A stretch of 64,000 nt of DNA from Gp6-AA40 sp035293405 (lineage in GTDB: Bacteria; Acidobacteriota; Vicinamibacteria; Vicinamibacterales; UBA2999). The stretch covers positions 54,637 through 118,636 of the forward strand of contig DATDOE010000128.1 of the NCBI GenBank assembly GCA_035293405.1. The letters are read 5' to 3'. The notes beneath the pieces were generated by a model. It was not told the DNA's origin, searched no databases, and was given only the letters and a program-made list of their open reading frames with translations. Positions 43,393-52,007 of this stretch are shown here, in pieces (the stretch's first letter is position 1; every line of letters begins with the position of its first letter). The position numbers and the translations under genes were made by a program.

Positions 43393-44658
43393 TCAGGCAG
43401 CCCTCAGGTAGGGACAGAGTGAGGTGGTGAGCTGAATCCGAACGTCGCTGACCGCGTCATGATTCGACACGTCCACGCCCGCTTCGCTCAGCACGGCCGC
43501 CAGCGGCCGGCGGCCGTCCGCCTGCCGCAGCACCGAGCGGATGAGGTCTCCGTCGGGCGGCGGGGGATACGGCACAGTCACCGACGCCGGCGTGTACGTG
43601 CCGTCAGCCTGGCGCAGGTAGTTGCGGAGACGCGTTGCCGCTCGAACGAACGGCCGATCGAGAAAGGCTTCGTTGACGCGCCTTTCATAGCGGCCGTCGC
43701 CGGATGGGGAACGATGGCGCGCGAAGAACCAGAGCATCGGCGAACGTTCGAGACGGAGCAGGTTCACGACATGCCATCGCCCGATGTCCGGCAATTGGTG
43801 GATCCGGTCTCGTAGATCGGCGGGCCGCACACCCAACGTCCACGAATGCCCGTCGATCCGATCGATGCGGCTCAAGCGTGGGAGCGTCAACTCCAGGCCG
43901 CAGCCGGCCGCAAGCGCGGCAAGCCCTTCGACGGAATAGCTGCGCTCCACCGGCTGAATCAGCAAATCCGCGAACGCGGCATCGTCCAGGCCGTGAAGCA
44001 TCTTCACATCCGGGCGGGTGGCGAGCGGCTCCACCTCGAGGAGCGCCCGCGCCACGTGCATTTGACACTGGTAGCTCGCCTCGCCACCCTCCTCGGCAGC
44101 GAGTGTGCGCACCGCTTCCTGGAACGCGGTTGTGAATGTTCGATGGAAGCGGTTGTAGACCATCAGCTCCAGCACGCCCGTCCGGCGCAGCGCCCGCGCA
44201 ACGTTCGCCAACGCCTTGGCGGGGTCCGCCGTGTGATGGATGACACCGGTGCAGATGATGTAGTCGAAGTCGTCCTGGTAGCGAACCTCGTTGAGGCTCT
44301 CCTGCCGAAGCGAGAGATTGTCGATGCCGAGCGACAGCGCGTGACGACGTGAGAGCTCCAGCGCGGCGGGCGAGAGATCGGATGCCACGATGGTGGCGTC
44401 TGGAAACGCCAGCGCCGTGTAGATCGCCTGGTTCGTGCCGCAACCGGCCACCCAGATCCGCGCGTCGCGCGGGATCGTCCGGTGCGAGAAGTCCCCGAGG
44501 CTCTGATTGAGCATGACCGTGTCAAATCCACGATCCTCCAGCCGTGGGAACGTCATCGGCGGCTCGGGGTATGGAAACCTCGAGTAGAACCTGCGGTTGG
44601 CGCCGTCTACAGACGCGGAGTCGATCTCCGCGACGGGAGCCTGAACGTCAGTGGCCAC
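43393..44658 (-). CDS. Class I SAM-dependent methyltransferase, large form
   Basis: A methyltransferase of about 421 residues. The N-terminal half has a clear SAM fold: ARIWVAGCGTNQAIYTALAF (motif I), ATIVASDLSPAALELSRRHA, FDYIICTGVIHHTADPAKAL. The C-terminal 150 residues (including VRPADLRDRIHQLPDIGRWH) form an extra domain of unknown function with LCPYLRAA at the end. GTG at 44658 is preferred as start because GGAG lies six bases upstream; an ATG at 44682 is also possible. Either start overlaps the end of the mbtH gene, showing tight coupling in the peptide cluster. The substrate may be the peptide or an amino acid precursor. Confidence 0.75.
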   Translation of the reverse strand: MATDVQAPVAEIDSASVDGANRRFYSRFPYPEPPMTFPRLEDRGFDTVMLNQSLGDFSHRTIPRDARIWVAGCGTNQAIYTALAFPDATIVASDLSPAALELSRRHALSLGIDNLSLRQESLNEVRYQDDFDYIICTGVIHHTADPAKALANVARALRRTGVLELMVYNRFHRTFTTAFQEAVRTLAAEEGGEASYQCQMHVARALLEVEPLATRPDVKMLHGLDDAAFADLLIQPVERSYSVEGLAALAAGCGLELTLPRLSRIDRIDGHSWTLGVRPADLRDRIHQLPDIGRWHVVNLLRLERSPMLWFFARHRSPSGDGRYERRVNEAFLDRPFVRAATRLRNYLRQADGTYTPASVTVPYPPPPDGDLIRSVLRQADGRRPLAAVLSEAGVDVSNHDAVSDVRIQLTTSLCPYLRAA

Positions 44659-44881
44659 TGCTCGCTCCCGGCGAGATTCCATCCGCTGCCATCCGGACAC
44701 GGAGGGACAACGGTCGCATGTCGGTCCAGTGCTCCTCGACATAGTCGAGGCACTCCTGTCTGCTCCCGCTCTTCCCCACGTCCCGCCAGCCATCTGGCAC
44801 GCTGTGCCCGGCCAGCCAGATCGAGTACTGCTCCTCGTGATTGATCACGACCGTGTATGCCCGCGTATCCTGCTCGTCCAT
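44648..44881 (-). CDS. MbtH-like protein
   Basis: A 77-residue MbtH family chaperone, which binds and activates or solubilises NRPS adenylation domains. The signature is complete except for one proline: NHEEQYSIWLAGHSVPDGW, then CLDYVEEHWTDMRPLSLR. The usual SxWP reads SIWL. Start ATG at 44881. It strongly supports the view that NRPS proteins of this cluster adenylate amino acids with MbtH help, as is common for Tyr/Hpg-type activating domains. Overlaps the downstream methyltransferase gene. Confidence 0.95.
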   Translation of the reverse strand: MDEQDTRAYTVVINHEEQYSIWLAGHSVPDGWRDVGKSGSRQECLDYVEEHWTDMRPLSLRVRMAADGISPGASSGH

Positions 44882-44937
44882 TCTGCACCTCGTTGAAAAG
44901 ACACCAGCACTTTGGAACGACCCGTCAGATGCTCGCG

Positions 44938-46422
44938 TCACCCGGCCGGCACGGGGACCCGATCGGCGCGGCGCCGCTGCAGCGCATCCGCAACGTCGAT
45001 CAACGGACACGCCGCCGCCGTCGTCGCCAACGCGACGAGGACCATGATGGTGAACATGCGAGCGGAGATGATGCCGAGGTCGTAGCCCACGTTCAGCGCA
45101 ATCAATTCCATCAGCCCGCGAGTGTTCATGAGTACGCCGAGGACGAACGAGTCGTGCCAGCTCGAGCCGGTGGCGCGCGCCGCGACCAGTGTGCCGGCGA
45201 GCTTGCCGGCGACGGCGACCAACAGCATGGCGGCGAACACCAGCCAGCTGGCGCCGTCGTCCAGCAGGCCGATCTCGGTGCGCAGGCCGGTGAAGGCGAA
45301 GAACACCGGCAGCAGCACCACAGAGGCGAACGTCTCGAGACGTAGCCGCAGCGCGTCGCGTACGCCGCCGGCGGCAGGCATGATCGTGCCGGCGAGGAAC
45401 GCGCCAAAGAGGGCGTGCACCCCGACGAGCTCCGTCGTCAGCGCCGACGCGAAGACAATGGCCAGGACGATCGCGACGCGGCCGCGGTCGAGCGGCTCGC
45501 TCCTATCGAGAAACCGCGCGACGAGCGGACGGGCCACGAAGACCATCAGCGCGATGAACGCGCCGGCAAGCGTCACGATTGACAGCAGCGCGATCCCCGC
45601 GCCACCGGCGGTGGCGAGCGCCACCACGAACGCGAGCAGCGTCCAGGCAGTGATGTCATCCACAGCCGCGCATGCCAGCGCGATCATGCCGAGCGGCGTC
45701 CTCGTGAGCCCCCTCTCGTCCAGGATGCGGGTGAGCACGGGAAACGCAGTGATGCTCAGCGCGGTTCCGATGAAGAGTGCGAACGTGCCAAAGGCCGCGC
45801 CTGGTGGCGCGTACTCTCGATACAGCCCCAGCGCCGCGAGCACGCCGAGGCAGAACGGCACGACGATGCTGACGTGACTCACGGCCACGGCGGTGTGAGC
45901 GCGACGCCGCAGCTGCAGCAGGTCCACATCCAGCCCAACCGTGAACATGTAGAGGATGACGCCGAATTGGCTGATCAACTGCAGGTGCGCGAGCGAGCTG
46001 GCGGAGAACGCATACGCCGACGCTTCGGGCCACAGCTGGCCGAGGATCGTCGGACCGAGCACGATGCCCACCGCCATCTCGCCGATGACCACGGGTTGCC
46101 GGAGCGCCCGTGCCACGGCGCCGAGCAGCTGCGCCGCCCCGACGATCAGGAGCAGCTGGAGAATCAGCGTCGCCGTCGGGTTCCGCAACGCGGCCGCAGC
46201 TCCATGAACTGCAGCTGTGGCAGCGGCCACCTGCGTGAATGCCGACGCGGCCTCGGACGAAGGAAACCATGCCTGCCCGACGCGAATGGTACTGACGACG
46301 GCAACAACCGCGATGGCGATCACTGCCGTATAGGCGAGCATCAGACCGCGCAGTGGCGTGCCGGCCGAGTCCCAGCCGACGACGGGCACGCGCCTGGTGA
46401 GCGAAGAGTCTTTGACGAACAT
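44938..46422 (-). CDS. Cation:proton antiporter (CPA2/Kef type)
   Basis: A 494-residue membrane protein with about 12-13 transmembrane helices and the Na+/H+ exchanger fold. Recognisable parts are LRQPVVIGEMAVGIVLGPTI, DVDLLQLRRRAHTAVAVSHV and GTALSITAFPVLTRILDERG, with CAAVDDITAWTLLAFVVALA carrying the conserved paired aspartates of CPA transporters. There is no RCK or TrkA-N domain. Glycopeptide-type gene clusters usually encode such an antiporter, so its position here between MbtH and the Hpg genes is typical; its role there (self-protection or export energetics) is unclear. Confidence 0.9.
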   Translation of the reverse strand: MFVKDSSLTRRVPVVGWDSAGTPLRGLMLAYTAVIAIAVVAVVSTIRVGQAWFPSSEAASAFTQVAAATAAVHGAAAALRNPTATLILQLLLIVGAAQLLGAVARALRQPVVIGEMAVGIVLGPTILGQLWPEASAYAFSASSLAHLQLISQFGVILYMFTVGLDVDLLQLRRRAHTAVAVSHVSIVVPFCLGVLAALGLYREYAPPGAAFGTFALFIGTALSITAFPVLTRILDERGLTRTPLGMIALACAAVDDITAWTLLAFVVALATAGGAGIALLSIVTLAGAFIALMVFVARPLVARFLDRSEPLDRGRVAIVLAIVFASALTTELVGVHALFGAFLAGTIMPAAGGVRDALRLRLETFASVVLLPVFFAFTGLRTEIGLLDDGASWLVFAAMLLVAVAGKLAGTLVAARATGSSWHDSFVLGVLMNTRGLMELIALNVGYDLGIISARMFTIMVLVALATTAAACPLIDVADALQRRRADRVPVPAG

Positions 46423-46432
46423 GGGTCCTCCG

Positions 46433-47212
46433 TCAGCGGCTCCTCACGGCCACCCATCCCGCGAAGTTCATCCACCGCCAGAAGCAGTCGATCTCCTGGA
46501 AGCCGGCGCTGGAGAGCATCTCTTCGTTCCAGTGTGCAGTGACCGGCACGAGGACCCCTTCGAGTGCCAGTCGTTTGCGCTCGATCTCTTCGGCGCTGTA
46601 ACCGTTGCCAGACTTGTGGGCGTGGTAGTGCCGGATCATCAGGTTGCCCAGGCCCGCTGTCGCGCCCAGGACCTTCTCGACGATGACCAGCGCTCCGCCC
46701 GGGACGGTGCTGCGGTAGATGTCCTCGAGGATCCGCTGGCGATAGTCGATGGGAGTGAACTGCAGCGTCAGCACACAGAGCGTGAGGCTGGCCCGGCACT
46801 GGGGATAGCCGCTCCGCAAATCCGTGTGCGTGAAACGCGCGATGCCAGCGTCGATCTGCGGTGCGAAGCGGTCGCGCACCCTCTCGAGCATCGGCTCAGA
46901 CACGTCAACGCCGATGTACGCATTGGCGCTGCCAAAGGCATCGATGAACGCGGCCAGCGCGTCACCGCGGGAGCAGCCCAGGTCCACGATGTGCGTACCC
47001 GGCTGTACGAATTCGGCGCCGAGGTCGAACACGGAGCGGCGCATGATGTCGTACTGCGGGACCGAGCGCCGCAGCATGTCGACAAAGACATCGGTCACTG
47101 ACTCGTCGAACATCCAGCGGTCGGTACGGGGCAGGTGTCCGAGTGAGCTTTTCGAGGCCTCCAGCGTATCCAGCATGGCGACGAGCTCTCCGTTGCGAAG
47201 TGACAGTTTCAT
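46433..47212 (-). CDS. CmoA-like SAM-dependent methyltransferase
   Basis: A 259-residue methyltransferase resembling the CmoA/carboxy-SAM synthase group. It has FDESVTDVFVDMLRRSVPQY, motif I THIVDLGCSRGDALAAFID, YIGVDVSEPMLERV, LTLCVLTLQFTPIDYRQ, and MIRHYHAHKSGNGYSAEEIE. Whether it makes carboxy-SAM or is a normal methyltransferase depends on residues I cannot judge. It starts in an ATGA-type overlap with the Hmo stop (47209-47212), so it is coupled to the Hpg genes. A role in methylating the peptide or its precursor is the likeliest guess. Confidence 0.75.
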   Translation of the reverse strand: MKLSLRNGELVAMLDTLEASKSSLGHLPRTDRWMFDESVTDVFVDMLRRSVPQYDIMRRSVFDLGAEFVQPGTHIVDLGCSRGDALAAFIDAFGSANAYIGVDVSEPMLERVRDRFAPQIDAGIARFTHTDLRSGYPQCRASLTLCVLTLQFTPIDYRQRILEDIYRSTVPGGALVIVEKVLGATAGLGNLMIRHYHAHKSGNGYSAEEIERKRLALEGVLVPVTAHWNEEMLSSAGFQEIDCFWRWMNFAGWVAVRSR

Positions 47213-48384
47213 TCGAAGGGTCCGCAGTGGCCCCGAGGCACGGATCTGACGGCGGCATCACGCGAGTGTGTCCGCGTCCGGCGGTTCCAGATGAGTGACG
47301 GCGCGATCGACGACAGGCACCGGCAGCCGCTGAGTGCCATCGCCAGCTCGAGCTCCTGGCGAAGCAGGTTCAGCACCTGTGTCACGCCGCGCTCGCCGTC
47401 AACGGCAAGGCCCCACAAGTACGGTCGTCCAATGAGCACGGCCGTCGCGCCGAGCGCGCGCGCGGCAAGCACGTCAACGCCACGGCGCACGCCCCCATCG
47501 AGCAACACTGGACATCGCCCACTCACCCGTTCGACGACATCGGGCAGCGCGTCGAGCGTCGCCAGCGCTCCATCGAGCTGACGGCCGCCATGGTTCGAGA
47601 CGATGATCGCGGCGGCACCAGCCGCGACTCCCCGCTGCGCGTCATCCGGCGAGAGCACGCCCTTCAGGACGACTGGCAGCCTCGTCACCGAGGTCAGCCA
47701 TGCCACCGTGTCCCAGGTCACGACCGGGTCGATCACGGCGCGGTTGAACTCGACGAATCCGGCGCCCGAATCGAGTCCGGAGCCGCTGACGGCCTGCAGG
47801 TTCGCGGGCCGGGCGTCAGCGGGAAACCGGAATGCATTGCGTAGGTCGCGTTCGCGGCGGCCGATCCGCGGTGTGTCCACCGTCAACACCAGCGCGTCGT
47901 ACCCCGCTGCCTCTGATCGCCGGATCAGTTCGCGGGTGAGGCCGCGGTCGCGAAGCACGTAGAGCTGAAACCACAAGGTGCCGTTGGCCGCCGCGGCAAT
48001 GTCCTCGAGCGGGCACGAGGCCATCGTGCTGGCGACCATCGCCACACCGACCGCGGCGGCGGCGCGGGCCGCGGCCAGCTCTCCGTCGGGATGCAACAAC
48101 CGGTTGAACGCCACCGGCGCGAGCAGGAGTGGGGCGTTGAGCGCGGCGCCCAGGAGCGAGAGCGACGTATCGACACGACTCGTATCCTCCAGCGCACGCG
48201 GCAGCAGGACCGTGTCGGCGAAGGCGGCCTCGTTCGCCGCCAGCGTTCGTTCGTCGCCGGCACCGCCGGCGCAGAAATCGTACACACCGGACGGGAGACA
48301 CTCGCGGGCCCGCGCCTCGAAGTCGGCGACGCTGACCGGCCCGGCGCCGCACGTCGATACGTCGCTCACGGCGCGGCCTCCCAC
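47209..48384 (-). CDS. hmo: 4-hydroxymandelate oxidase (FMN alpha-hydroxy-acid oxidase)
   Basis: A 391-residue FMN-dependent alpha-hydroxy-acid oxidase. It has YDFCAGGAGDERTLAANEAA, the FMN block MVASTMASCPLEDIA, LPVVLKGVLSPDDA (active-site Lys241) and the catalytic His265 in VSNHGGRQLDGA, followed by VLLDGGVRRGVDVLAARALG. Alone it could be a lactate or glycolate oxidase, but its position immediately after hmaS and near hpgT identifies it as the enzyme that oxidises L-4-hydroxymandelate to 4-hydroxybenzoylformate in 4-hydroxyphenylglycine synthesis. The start is GTG at 48384, four bases after the hmaS stop; a GTG at 48369 is an alternative. The C-terminal 30 residues are Arg-rich and extra. 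Confidence 0.85.
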   Translation of the reverse strand: MGGRAVSDVSTCGAGPVSVADFEARARECLPSGVYDFCAGGAGDERTLAANEAAFADTVLLPRALEDTSRVDTSLSLLGAALNAPLLLAPVAFNRLLHPDGELAAARAAAAVGVAMVASTMASCPLEDIAAAANGTLWFQLYVLRDRGLTRELIRRSEAAGYDALVLTVDTPRIGRRERDLRNAFRFPADARPANLQAVSGSGLDSGAGFVEFNRAVIDPVVTWDTVAWLTSVTRLPVVLKGVLSPDDAQRGVAAGAAAIIVSNHGGRQLDGALATLDALPDVVERVSGRCPVLLDGGVRRGVDVLAARALGATAVLIGRPYLWGLAVDGERGVTQVLNLLRQELELAMALSGCRCLSSIAPSLIWNRRTRTHSRDAAVRSVPRGHCGPFE

Positions 48385-48388
48385 CGCG

Positions 48389-49474
48389 TCATGACGGGAC
48401 GGCTGCCGTCTCTTCCGCGCGTTCCACGGCCTCGAACAGCGCCTTGATGTTGCCGCCTCCGAACCCTTCGGCGCCGCGGCGCTCGATCACTTCCAGGAAC
48501 AGCGTCGGACGCGCGCCGATCGGTTTGGTGAACACTTGCAGCAGGAGCCCTGTGGCATCGCGGTCGGCGAGGATGCCGTAGTGGCGCAGTGCCTTCAGCT
48601 CCCCCGCAAGGTCGCCGACGCGCGCCGGCAGCGAATCGAAATAGGCGTCCGGCGTCGGCAGGAAGTCGATCACATCGGCCAGCATCGCCACCGAGCTGAC
48701 GATGTCGTTGGACCGCAGCGCCAGATGCTGCACGCCCGGACCCTGATGCGCGTTGACGTAGCTGTCGATCTGTGAGCGCCGTCGGCCCGGCGCGGGTTCC
48801 ATGATCGGAAACCGCACTCTGCCGTTCGGGGACTGCACGACCTTCGAGCGCATCGCGCTGTACTCCGTGGTGACGTTCTCCTGATGCGTCTCTTCGAAGC
48901 CAAGCGCCGAGATGTAGAAGTCCACATGGGGTTCGAGCTCTCCAGCGCCGACCGCAAGCGCGAGATGATCGATGTCCACCAGCCCGGTGTTCGGAGTGCC
49001 GCGCGGCCGGCCGGTGACGACGCCCGGCCACTCGTAGATGGAGCCCGCCGGCCGCTCGACCAGCGTGTGAACGAGGTTGCCGCAGGTCCCAATCTTCGCG
49101 GTACGGATGGTCGCGCGCGGCAGCTGGCGGGTCGTCGGGAAGGCGAGGGGCGACGCCCCGGCAGCAACCGCGTGATCGAAGACACGCTCGGCGTCGGTGA
49201 CGGCGAGGGCGACGTCCTTGATGCCTTCCCCGTGCCGGTAGATGTGCTCCGCCACTTCGCTCGACGGCGTGATCGGCGACGTCAGGATCAGCCGAATGTC
49301 ACCTTGCTGGAGCGCGATGGATCGCCGGCCGCCGGCGTCGTCCTGCGCCACCTGGCCGATCATTGTGAAGCCAAGCGCCGTCCGATAGTAGTACGCCGCT
49401 TGGCGGCAGTTCGAGACGTAGATCTCGACGTAGTCAACGCCGTAGACCCCGAAAGGATTCTGTATCTGGGGCAT
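48389..49474 (-). CDS. hmaS: 4-hydroxymandelate synthase
   Basis: A 361-residue member of the HPPD/HmaS family of non-haem iron dioxygenases. The 2-His-1-carboxylate set is present: His170 (DIDHLALAV), His250 (GVQHLALRS) and Glu328 (LFLEVIERRG). HmaS rather than HPPD is supported by DYVEIYVSN (HPPD has a DHIEFYVGN type), RSIALQQGDIRLILTSP and GGGNIKALFEAVE, all HmaS-like, and above all by the neighbours hmo, hpgT and DAHP synthase. It converts 4-hydroxyphenylpyruvate to L-4-hydroxymandelate. A tyrosine-degrading HPPD is the alternative, but no homogentisate genes are near. Four bases separate it from hmo. Confidence 0.85.
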   Translation of the reverse strand: MPQIQNPFGVYGVDYVEIYVSNCRQAAYYYRTALGFTMIGQVAQDDAGGRRSIALQQGDIRLILTSPITPSSEVAEHIYRHGEGIKDVALAVTDAERVFDHAVAAGASPLAFPTTRQLPRATIRTAKIGTCGNLVHTLVERPAGSIYEWPGVVTGRPRGTPNTGLVDIDHLALAVGAGELEPHVDFYISALGFEETHQENVTTEYSAMRSKVVQSPNGRVRFPIMEPAPGRRRSQIDSYVNAHQGPGVQHLALRSNDIVSSVAMLADVIDFLPTPDAYFDSLPARVGDLAGELKALRHYGILADRDATGLLLQVFTKPIGARPTLFLEVIERRGAEGFGGGNIKALFEAVERAEETAAVPS

Positions 49475-49554
49475 CCGTCACTCCAGCCTGTATGCTGCGA
49501 TGGTGGTAGAAGGTTGAGGCGGCGACCGGCCGGCTGAGCGCGGTCAGCCGATCG

Positions 49555-50868
49555 TCATGCCGCGTCCGCAAGCTGCGCGCGAACGAACGCACCGAGCCGC
49601 TCGATGCCACGGGCGATCGCCTCGGGCTCGACGTAGCTGAACGACAGGCGGATCTGGCGTTCTCGCCGACTGGCCAGGCAGAAGAACTGCATCGGGCACG
49701 CGATCACCCCGTACTCGGCGGCGCAGCGGCGCAGCTCGGGCGGGCCGAAGGCAAACGGCAACGTGACCGTGAGGAAAAACCCGCCCGCGGGCGAGTTCCA
49801 CGACACCAGCCCGTTCAGATCGCTGAACGTGCGGGCGAGCGCGCCGAGCATGGCATCCCGCTGCATTTTGTACTGCGCCCGCTTCGGTGCCACGACCGGC
49901 TCGAGTGAGCCGCCGGTGCCCAGCAGGACAGCGGCAACCGCCGCCTGCATCAGCGGCGGCGTGTTCACGGTGATGAGACTCTTCACCGACGACAACGCTT
50001 TCGCGAGCGTCTCGCCGCCTGGCCACACCGTCTGGTCGGCAACCAGAAAGCCGACACGCAAGCCTGGAAACAGGGTTTTGGAGAAGCTGCCGATGTAGAC
50101 GACAGTGCCACTCTGGTCCAGCGCCTTCAACGTGGGCGCACGCTCACCGTCATAGGCGAACATGCCGTAGGCGTTGTCCTCGAAGATCAGCACGTCGTGG
50201 CGCCGGCACACGTCGAGCAGCCGGTGACGGTCGGTGAGACTGAGACACGAGCCGAGTGGATTGTTGAAATCGGGAATGTCATAGAGCGCCCGCACGCGGC
50301 CAGATCGCGACGCGTCGATGATGGCGGCTTCCACCGCCGACGGGTCGAGCCCGCCGTCGCTCGACGGGACCCCAACGACGCGAATCCCGAGGATGCGCGC
50401 CATCCCGGTAATGCCGACGTAGGTGGGATCGCTCACCAGCAGCACGTCCTGACGCGGGTCGAAGAGCCCGGCCAGGAGCACGGTCATCGCCTCCTGCGCG
50501 CCGACGGTCACCATGATCGATCCGGCATCCACATGGATGCCCTCGTCGGCTAACAGATGCGCGGCGATGCGATCGGCGATGACGCCATTGGTGCGGCCGT
50601 ACTGCCCCAGTTCCTGCCAGACCGCGGCGGCGGCTCGCGAGCTCTGGGCTCCCATCGCCTCCACGTAGCGTTCGATGCCGGTGAGGTGGCGGTCAACGCT
50701 GAACAGCGACTCGAACGGGCGTCCCGGCGCGAACGAGATCGCCGATGGATACTCGATCACCACCTCGTTCAAGAAGTTCATGACGTTCAGCAGCGGATCG
50801 GAGAAGCAGCCCTTGAGCCGGATGTCGTGTCGCCCGGCCGCCACGTCCAGATTGGCCGATGCGTTCAT
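49555..50868 (-). CDS. hpgT: 4-hydroxyphenylglycine aminotransferase
   Basis: A 437-residue fold-type I PLP aminotransferase. The PLP lysine is Lys264 in SFSKTLFPGLRVGF, with YDIPDFNNPLGSCLSLTDRH and FEDNAYGMFAYDG before it. The N terminus PLLNVMNFLNEVVIEYPSAI and ISFAPGRPFES are typical of the HpgT branch, which transfers the amino group (usually from tyrosine) to 4-hydroxybenzoylformate, yielding L-4-hydroxyphenylglycine and recycling 4-hydroxyphenylpyruvate for HmaS. It overlaps the DAHP synthase gene by four bases (50865-50868). Confidence 0.88.
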   Translation of the reverse strand: MNASANLDVAAGRHDIRLKGCFSDPLLNVMNFLNEVVIEYPSAISFAPGRPFESLFSVDRHLTGIERYVEAMGAQSSRAAAAVWQELGQYGRTNGVIADRIAAHLLADEGIHVDAGSIMVTVGAQEAMTVLLAGLFDPRQDVLLVSDPTYVGITGMARILGIRVVGVPSSDGGLDPSAVEAAIIDASRSGRVRALYDIPDFNNPLGSCLSLTDRHRLLDVCRRHDVLIFEDNAYGMFAYDGERAPTLKALDQSGTVVYIGSFSKTLFPGLRVGFLVADQTVWPGGETLAKALSSVKSLITVNTPPLMQAAVAAVLLGTGGSLEPVVAPKRAQYKMQRDAMLGALARTFSDLNGLVSWNSPAGGFFLTVTLPFAFGPPELRRCAAEYGVIACPMQFFCLASRRERQIRLSFSYVEPEAIARGIERLGAFVRAQLADAA

Positions 50869-52007
50869 AGTGGCGCTTCTCCGTGTGTATGCGCGTAGCC
50901 GTGGATCGACACCGCGGAACGGTCATCGACAGGTCGTCCCGCGGCCGCCAGCTCCTTGAGGAGCGCCCCGGTATCCTCGATGCCGAGACAGGGATCGGTG
51001 ATGCTCAGTCCGGGGACCGGCCGACCTCCGCTGACGAACGGCTGGCGGCCGGCAATCAGGTTGCTCTCGACCATGACGCCGCACACGTGTTCGCATCCGT
51101 CGCGGCGCCGCCGCGCAATCTCCGAAGCCACCAGCAGCTGGCGGCGGTAGTCGCCGGCGCTGTTGCCGTGGCTGCAGTCCACCATCACGCGCGGACACAC
51201 GCCTTCGGTCATGAGCTGCCCCACCGCGGCCTTCACCGACGCGCCGTCATAGTTGGGACGGGGACCGCCGCGCAGGATGATGTGGCAGTCGGTGTTGCCG
51301 GTCGTCGAGACAATTGCCGCCCTGCCCGATTTCGTCACGCCGAGGAAATGGTGGGCACGGCGAGCGGCGATCACCGCGTTCACCGCGACGCTCACGTCGC
51401 CAGTGGTGCTGTTCTTGAAGCCGACGGGGCACGAGAGGCCCGACGCGAGCTCGCGGTGCACCTGGCTTTCGGTCGTCCGCGCGCCGATGGCCGCCCAGCT
51501 GATGAGATCGCCGATGTACTGCGGCGTGATCGGGTCTACGAACTCGGTCGCGGTCGGCACGCCGAGGGTGTTGACCTGCAGCAGCAGCCGGCGCGCCAGC
51601 GCGAGCCCTTCGTCGATGTGGAAGGTACCGTCGAGGCGCGGGTCGTTGATCAGCCCTTTCCAGCCGGTCCGCGTACGCGGCTTCTCGAGGTACACGCGCA
51701 TGACGATGACCAGCGCATCGCCAACTTCGCGGCTCACCCGTCGAATCCAGCGCGCGTATTCGAGCGTGGCGGCCACGTCGTGAATGGAGCACGGGCCAAC
51801 GACGACCAGCAGCCGTGGGTCGGCGCCGGCGAGGATACGGCTGATCGCGCCGCGCGCGCCGTGGACGAACTCGGCCACACTGCGCGGCACTGGGACGTCG
51901 TGCAGCAGCTGCGCTGGAACCGTGATCTCCTGGACAGTGCGGATCCGGGCGTCGTCCAGGTGTACGGGCGGGGAGACGCCGGCCGGATGTTGCTCGACTG
52001 CAATCAT
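50865..52007 (-). CDS. 3-deoxy-7-phosphoheptulonate (DAHP) synthase, type I
   Basis: A 380-residue class I alpha (AroF/G/H-like) DAHP synthase that condenses PEP with erythrose 4-phosphate. It has VVGPCSIHD, MRVYLEKPRTRTGWKGLIND, SGLSCPVGFKNSTTGDVSVA, the metal-binding DCSHGNSAGDYRRQ, and GVMVESNLIAG. In glycopeptide clusters an extra DAHP synthase is a standard gene that boosts shikimate flux for aromatic residues, and its location between purF and hpgT with four-base overlaps on both sides says the same here. Confidence 0.93.
   Translation of the reverse strand: MIAVEQHPAGVSPPVHLDDARIRTVQEITVPAQLLHDVPVPRSVAEFVHGARGAISRILAGADPRLLVVVGPCSIHDVAATLEYARWIRRVSREVGDALVIVMRVYLEKPRTRTGWKGLINDPRLDGTFHIDEGLALARRLLLQVNTLGVPTATEFVDPITPQYIGDLISWAAIGARTTESQVHRELASGLSCPVGFKNSTTGDVSVAVNAVIAARRAHHFLGVTKSGRAAIVSTTGNTDCHIILRGGPRPNYDGASVKAAVGQLMTEGVCPRVMVDCSHGNSAGDYRRQLLVASEIARRRRDGCEHVCGVMVESNLIAGRQPFVSGGRPVPGLSITDPCLGIEDTGALLKELAAAGRPVDDRSAVSIHGYAHTHGEAPL

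Noticed and set aside
48389..49474. Tyrosine-catabolic 4-hydroxyphenylpyruvate dioxygenase
   Set aside because: Possible from the family alone, but HmaS-like sequence blocks and immediate linkage to hmo, hpgT and DAHP synthase favour 4-hydroxymandelate synthase; no homogentisate pathway gene is nearby.
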